Part shown: positions 59,637 to 64,000 of the stretch, piece by piece
Layout: every line of letters begins with the position of its first letter
Position numbering within the stretch: position 1 is the first letter of the stretch
Origin: Lonicera japonica
Lineage: Eukaryota; Streptophyta; Magnoliopsida; Dipsacales; Caprifoliaceae
Length of the DNA: 64,000 nucleotides
Direction of reading: 5' to 3'
Assembly: GCA_021464415.1 (NCBI GenBank)
Contig: CM038469.1
Coordinates: forward strand, 12,006,501 to 12,070,500
The notes under the pieces: generated by a model
What the model was told of the DNA's origin: nothing
Databases searched by the model: none
The model's input: the letters and a program-made list of their open reading frames with translations, nothing else
Position numbers and translations under genes: made by a program

Positions 59637-60882
59637 AAAATAATATATTTAATGTATGCCCTTAGAGTATATATTAACACTTTTTTATTTTCTTATATAT
59701 AATTCGATTCGATTTTCTCGGTTTTGGTTTTGGTTTATTTTCAGTTTGGGGTTTTACGTATCAGTTCGAATAGTTTTCTAATTGGCCTTAACACCCTTAA
59801 TCTAGATCTGTCGCTGTTGCGGGGGGGGGGGGGGAGAGTGGGAATTTTCTTCTTCCTCTCTCTACCTTTTTTTCTTATTTATTCTTTTGCTTTTTTGCTA
59901 AGTTGGATTCACCTATGAGCCACATCAGCATTCATGTATTCCGTCAAGAAATATTGATGGAGTTAGGCGGAAGGTTTATAACATCTCGCTTAATGTAGTT
60001 GAAGATTATGCTTGCCATTTCTTAAATTTAAAGGATACGAATAGAATATGTGCAAAACTTTAAGGTTTATTGTATTAATTATCCCAAGAAAAATGGAGGA
60101 AACTTCTTCTCCAAAAAGAGGTCCTCTTATGATCCATTTTACCCTTATTCTATTTCATAGTATTTATCTCTCACTCAGTATGTGCCTTACATAGTATTTA
60201 TTTATGACGAATACTCAATTTCAAGGGTGTACTCGGGATTTCCGTAAGGGATGGGTTGTGTAAAAGGGTTACGCCAAAATTTAATTAAAAGAGTAAAATA
60301 TTGAGAATTTTACTGTCACAAATGCTATGTTTCATTACTATTTTTTTTAGAGTATTACACTTTACTAAAATGCTTCTTAGGGATAAATATATTAATAAAT
60401 AACAATTCAAATTTTATCATAAAAATATTAATATTAATAACATTGAACTTTTAAAGCTTAACAATAATATGATCATAATCAATATTTAAACGTAACTTCA
60501 ATTAATATATAAAATTTATCATAAATACCTAAAAAGAATAAGGGTTAAAGAGTTAGGAAAAATGAGAGACAAAAAACAAACAAGAAACACAAAAGAAAAA
60601 GGGAAGGAGTGGGCAATGGGGTTGAACAAAATTTTAAATTAAATGATGGATTTGATCTCACAACCTCTTTTATCTTATTTAATTAATAAACACTTACCAC
60701 TTGAACTACAAGATCAAAATAAACAATAAGCCTTTTCTATAATTATTGAACGAGTAATTTATACTGGATTGAGTTATTCCTATAATATTTTAATTAATAT
60801 TGGGAAAAAAAATTTTATAGTCATCTACAACCCATCTCGGCCCTCCTCTAAATTCACTCTAGCTCAATTTTATAATAGATTT
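59637..60882. other. Intergenic, no gene seen
   Basis: AT-rich, with a 14-base G run at 59821-59834 and a block near 60085-60130 (AAGAAAAATGGAGGAAACTTCTTCTCC) that also occurs near 43372-43400 upstream of the NLR and near 63568-63595. No exon structure. Confidence 0.55.
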
Positions 60883-60945
60883 TGTGACAACCCGTGTCCT
60901 AATTTTTATATTATTTTGAGCACATTTTGCAGATTTTGGGCCACA

Positions 60946-61069
60946 CAAGCGCCGATTTATGGAAAACATACGACTGTTGGGGGTTGGCCTTGTGGTATTT
61001 TAGGTTCGCTGTTGGACAAGAGCTTGCTTATAGAAAACAAACGCCTGTTACTTGTCCAATAGGCGCTTG
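60946..61069. repeat. Nested inverted repeats in LTR 1 of the small element
   Basis: CAAGCGCC (60946-60953) pairs with GGCGCTTG (61062-61069), and inside it TTGGACAAG (61012-61020) pairs with CTTGTCCAA (61051-61059). A TATA-rich stretch (CCTTATATATATATATATC) follows at 61120-61141. Confidence 0.7.
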
Positions 61070-61343
61070 TTGTTAGGTCGGTTAGTGATATTCTTTAGAG
61101 TTCCAGAGCTTTCCTTTGCCCCTTATATATATATATATATCACCCCCTGGATTTGAGAGAATGGTTTCTCTTTACCTTCTCTCTACATTTTCACATCCGG
61201 AATGCTTTCGGAACATGATTCTCCTTTAGGGAAGATTGTCTCGGGTATCGAGAGGATAGTGATGGCGTAGAGCTTCGGATATGGCATGATATCTATGGAT
61301 TGAGATATGGGAAGTATTTCGTATGCATTCCATAATGCTTCCC

Positions 61344-62570
61344 TATGAAAATCCTGGCTTCTTCTCCGACCCGTTCTTCTCAGTTTCTTATTTTTGAAAG
61401 AAAATGTGTTTCTAGAGTCGCCAGTTTTTTTTACAAGAAAACAAACAAAAGATCGTACAAAAGGTAATTCGAAAACGAACTATCTTTCATACATTTGAAA
61501 CTAGAGATTTATTGATAACTTGATTTGCTAGGGCTCGGGAACTACATTACGAATTGGGAAGGTGTTATAGGCACTCAATTCGCCCTTTTGATCTCTTTGA
61601 TGGATCATGTATTTAATTCTTATTCTAGATATCTTGTAAGTAGTTTGAATTATTTTTCAAATAGTCCTTTCCCGAATAAATTCATTTTAAAACATTATTT
61701 TGAAATCAGACTCGAGCTTTGCGAGCGCCTATGTATTCATTCGTAGAATGAAATCAGAGTCTCGTAGTTACATTTTCGTTTAGAAACTCTTTTTGTATTT
61801 TGCTTTGTTTTGAAAACGTGTCAAAACGAATTTTAGTTTTCTTGTAAAACGTAGAAAGGACGGGTTTTGAAAGCAATGAACTTATTTGCAAGTTATCTAA
61901 TTTTTTGTATTAAAACTTGTATTTAAGTGCAGTATTGAAATTCAAGAGAATTGTAGAAAGACGTACCTCAAGAGCTTGAAGAATAATAAAGATCCTTGCC
62001 TTGACTTCCTTGCTTGTTTCCTTATCTCTTTAAAAACTTTCTCTCTCTAAGACTTTCTCCCTCTAACTTTCTCTTTCTAAAACTCTCTATTCTTATTTTG
62101 AAAGAATTTTCCCTCTCTAAAAACTTTAGTGAGTATTGATGATCCCAAATGAGACCCCAGGGGTCCTATTTATAGAGAAATTTTCACCAAAAATGCTTCA
62201 AAAAGAGGCCAGTCGCACGGTTAGGAGGCTTGCGGGCAGGGCGTGTTAGCAAGGTTGGCACGTGTGGCTGAGACGTACGGTTGGAGGCTGGGACTAGGGC
62301 CTGGGCTTGCGGCTAGGTCCCAACCGTACGGCTGGCTCTTTAAAAATGCCCCGAAACACCTAAAAACTTATTTTTTTTGAGGGGGCGCTGCCCAATCCCC
62401 GTCATAGTAAGGGAAGCGACAACATTGGTCATAGCAGACTCCCAACGGTTTCAAAGTCAGAGTCTTTCCTAATAGTCTTTTATATGCATGATGACTTAAG
62501 ACATAATTCAGAATGCTTTTTTTATATAAAAATCATATTCATACGAGAATCGTGGATTGGGGTGTTCACA
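61344..62570 (-). mobile_element. Solo LTR nested in LTR 1
   Basis: Exact TTCCC duplications (61339-61343, 62571-62575). Minus-strand start TGTGAACACCCCAATCCACG and end ...CAGGATTTTCATA, where the last CA has become TA. About 1.23 kb. A minus-strand TATA box (CTATAAATAGG, about 62175-62165) and an inverted repeat pair lie upstream of it. It contains the GTTCGGGAACTA...GGGAAGGTGTTA box also seen at 10110-10310. Confidence 0.8.
62275..62329. repeat. Inverted repeat pair in the nested solo LTR
   Basis: GTACGGTTGG (62275-62284) pairs with CCAACCGTAC (62320-62329). A related GCACGGTTAGGAGGCTTGCGG lies at 62214. The block is GC-rich and precedes the minus-strand TATA box by about 100-150 bp. Confidence 0.7.
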
Positions 62571-63343
62571 TTCCCCATACATGTTTTTCACCTACAAGTA
62601 CTCACGGTGTGGACGCGAAATGGAATGTGAGAGCTTGTGGGAGGATTCTAAAGTTTATTGTAGTATTGATAGATGATTTCTCCTTTGTATTTTGTAATCA
62701 TTGTAATTTGTGACCAGTTGTATCTATTTATCCAATTTATATTGACCCAAAGGGCGGGGCGTTACAATTAGTATCAGAGCTTGGGTTCTGACAACTCTTG
62801 GCTTTTGGGCAGAATTTTTCGTAGGATGCACTGAAAGACTATTGTGACGCTAGTTAAATTTCAAGGGCGAAATTTATTTTTAGTGGGGGAGTTTGTGGCA
62901 CCCCGTGTCCTGATTTTTATATTATTTTGAGCTCATTTTGTAGATTTTGGGCCAACAGACGCCTATTTATGGAAAATCTTCATATGCATTTCGTAATGCT
63001 TCAGATTATATATGTTTTTCCGAATGAAGCATTTCGTAATGCTTCAAATTATAGATGTTTGGGCGAAAATCTTCATATGGAAAATCTTCAGATATGGCAT
63101 AGAGCTTCAGATTTTTCGAAGTATTTCATATGCATTTCGTAATGCTTCCCCATATATGTTTTTCACCTATAGGTATTCACGGCGAGGACCCGAGTTGGGA
63201 TGGTGAGAGCTCATGGGAAGATTCTAGAGTTTATTGTAGTATAGATAAAGGATTTATTCGTTGTATTTTGTAATCACTGTAATTTGTGAGCATTTGTATT
63301 CTATTTATCCAATTTTTATTGCCCCAGAGGGCGGGGCGTTATA

Positions 63344-64000
63344 TATTTACTTTATTTGTTTCATATTAGATGATACTATATTGTGAGGACTAGTTGCATT
63401 CTTTAAAAATAAACTAATCACAAAAGAAAACGCATCCTCAAATTTTTTTTTTTAAAAAAACAAATTAATGGTTAAAATTGCCTAAATATCAAATAAGTCC
63501 AACAAAATGGAAACTTCTTTCTCAGAAAAGCCTTAGAAAATGTATTCTTTACTTAGAATTCACCAAGAAAAATGGAAATTTCTTCTTCTCCTCTTCTAGA
63601 ATCAGTCCTTAATCATTATTTTATTTATACTTATACTCACCAAGAAGATAATTTTTTTTTGTGAATTTTAAATAAATATTTGTCTCAGATTATATATAGT
63701 ATCTAGACTTTTTAAAAATTGCCATCTTTAAGAAAATAATCACAAAAAGAAATACTATTTGAACAATGCTACACTTACTGGATATTCTTAGTGGCATGCA
63801 TTATATGAATTGCACTTTCATAAGATACAATAAGTCCTCGTTTGATTTAGGTATTAGGGTTAGTGGAATTAATAATACTAGTATTAATAGTACTGGACTA
63901 TTAATCATGATATTAATTTAAGGGGCAATTAGTTTAAAGGACGAATTTCACTTTCTCTATCTACTCAAGGACATTACTTTTCAACACATTGTTTAAAGAC
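63344..64000. other. Intergenic with dispersed repeat blocks
   Basis: Contains AAGAAAAATGGAAATTTCTTCTTCTCC...AATCAGTCCTTAATCATTATTTTA (63568-63620), similar to 43372-43445, and ATTGCCATCTTTAAGAAAATAATCACAAAAAGAAATAC, similar to 11555-11590. No gene seen. Confidence 0.55.

Larger units (their letters stand above)
60883..63343 (+). mobile_element. LTR element with a 127-bp interior
   Basis: LTR copy 1 (60883-62766) starts TGTGACAACCCGTGTCCT and ends GGGCGGGGCGTTACA. LTR copy 2 (62894-63343) starts TGTGGCACCCCGTGTCCTG and ends GGGCGGGGCGTTATA. The interior (62767-62893) holds only a PBS-like TTAGTATCAGAGCTTGGG and TTTCAAGGGCGAAATTTATTTTTAGTGGGGGAG, which resembles the 3' end of Del/Tekay-type gypsy elements. 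Flanks GATTT and TATTT share ATTT. LTR 1 is longer mainly because of a 1.2-kb solo LTR inserted at 61344. Confidence 0.75.

Overview
The window is a stretch of AT-rich nuclear DNA from a flowering plant, almost certainly a eudicot. The signs are spliceosomal introns, plant-type Ty1/copia and Ty3/gypsy retrotransposons, Tourist- and Stowaway-like MITEs, a helper-type (RPW8/NRG1-like) NLR resistance gene and pieces of a Kip-related CDK inhibitor (KRP). I cannot name the species. I found no intact host gene, no tRNA or rRNA gene and no CRISPR. Most of the window is transposon layered on transposon, between decayed host genes.

Layout. 1-3.57 kb is copy A of a local segmental duplication; copy B lies at 50.88-55.51 kb, just downstream of the NLR pseudogene. 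Both copies hold a relic of an NLR 3' end and a small upstream-type ORF. 5.59-11.40 kb is an LTR element (TSD ATATT) with no recognisable protein domain. At 13.41-37.56 kb a KRP remnant is split by about 24 kb of nested elements: a Tat-lineage gypsy element (13542-37492), whose 5' LTR took a Sirevirus-type copia (13890-21792, TSD TATTT) and whose antisense gene took a solo LTR (30219-34923, TSD TCTTG). That solo LTR took a truncated gypsy element (31851-34238) flanked by an unusual 122-124 bp duplication of its target. 37.8-39.06 kb is a 186-bp tandem array. 41.85-42.69 kb is a solo LTR of the same family as the 5.6 kb element. 44.58-50.49 kb is a six-exon NRG1-like NLR pseudogene with four clear lesions and MITEs in its introns. 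55.5-59.64 kb is a copia element on the minus strand, complete at its 5' end and cut off in RT. 60.88-63.34 kb is an LTR element with only 127 bp between its LTRs and a solo LTR (TSD TTCCC) nested inside.

The most interesting thread is a recurring architecture rather than one gene. At least three LTR-type sequences of unrelated sequence carry clusters of short perfect or near-perfect palindromes, or matched inverted repeats, just 5' of a putative TATA box, and three further loci fit less well. The motifs differ: TTGTCG..CGACAA, CCATGATCGATCATGG on a 22-bp period, GGTGCAAAAC..GTTTTGCACC on a 41-43 bp period, GGTGCTAAAAC..GTTTTAGCACC, and GC-rich inverted repeats in two more. This looks like convergent build-up of operator-like or hairpin-forming arrays in U3 promoters. 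The regulatory reading is inference.

All coordinates and motif comparisons were made by eye. Family names rest on recognised protein motifs, not on database searches.
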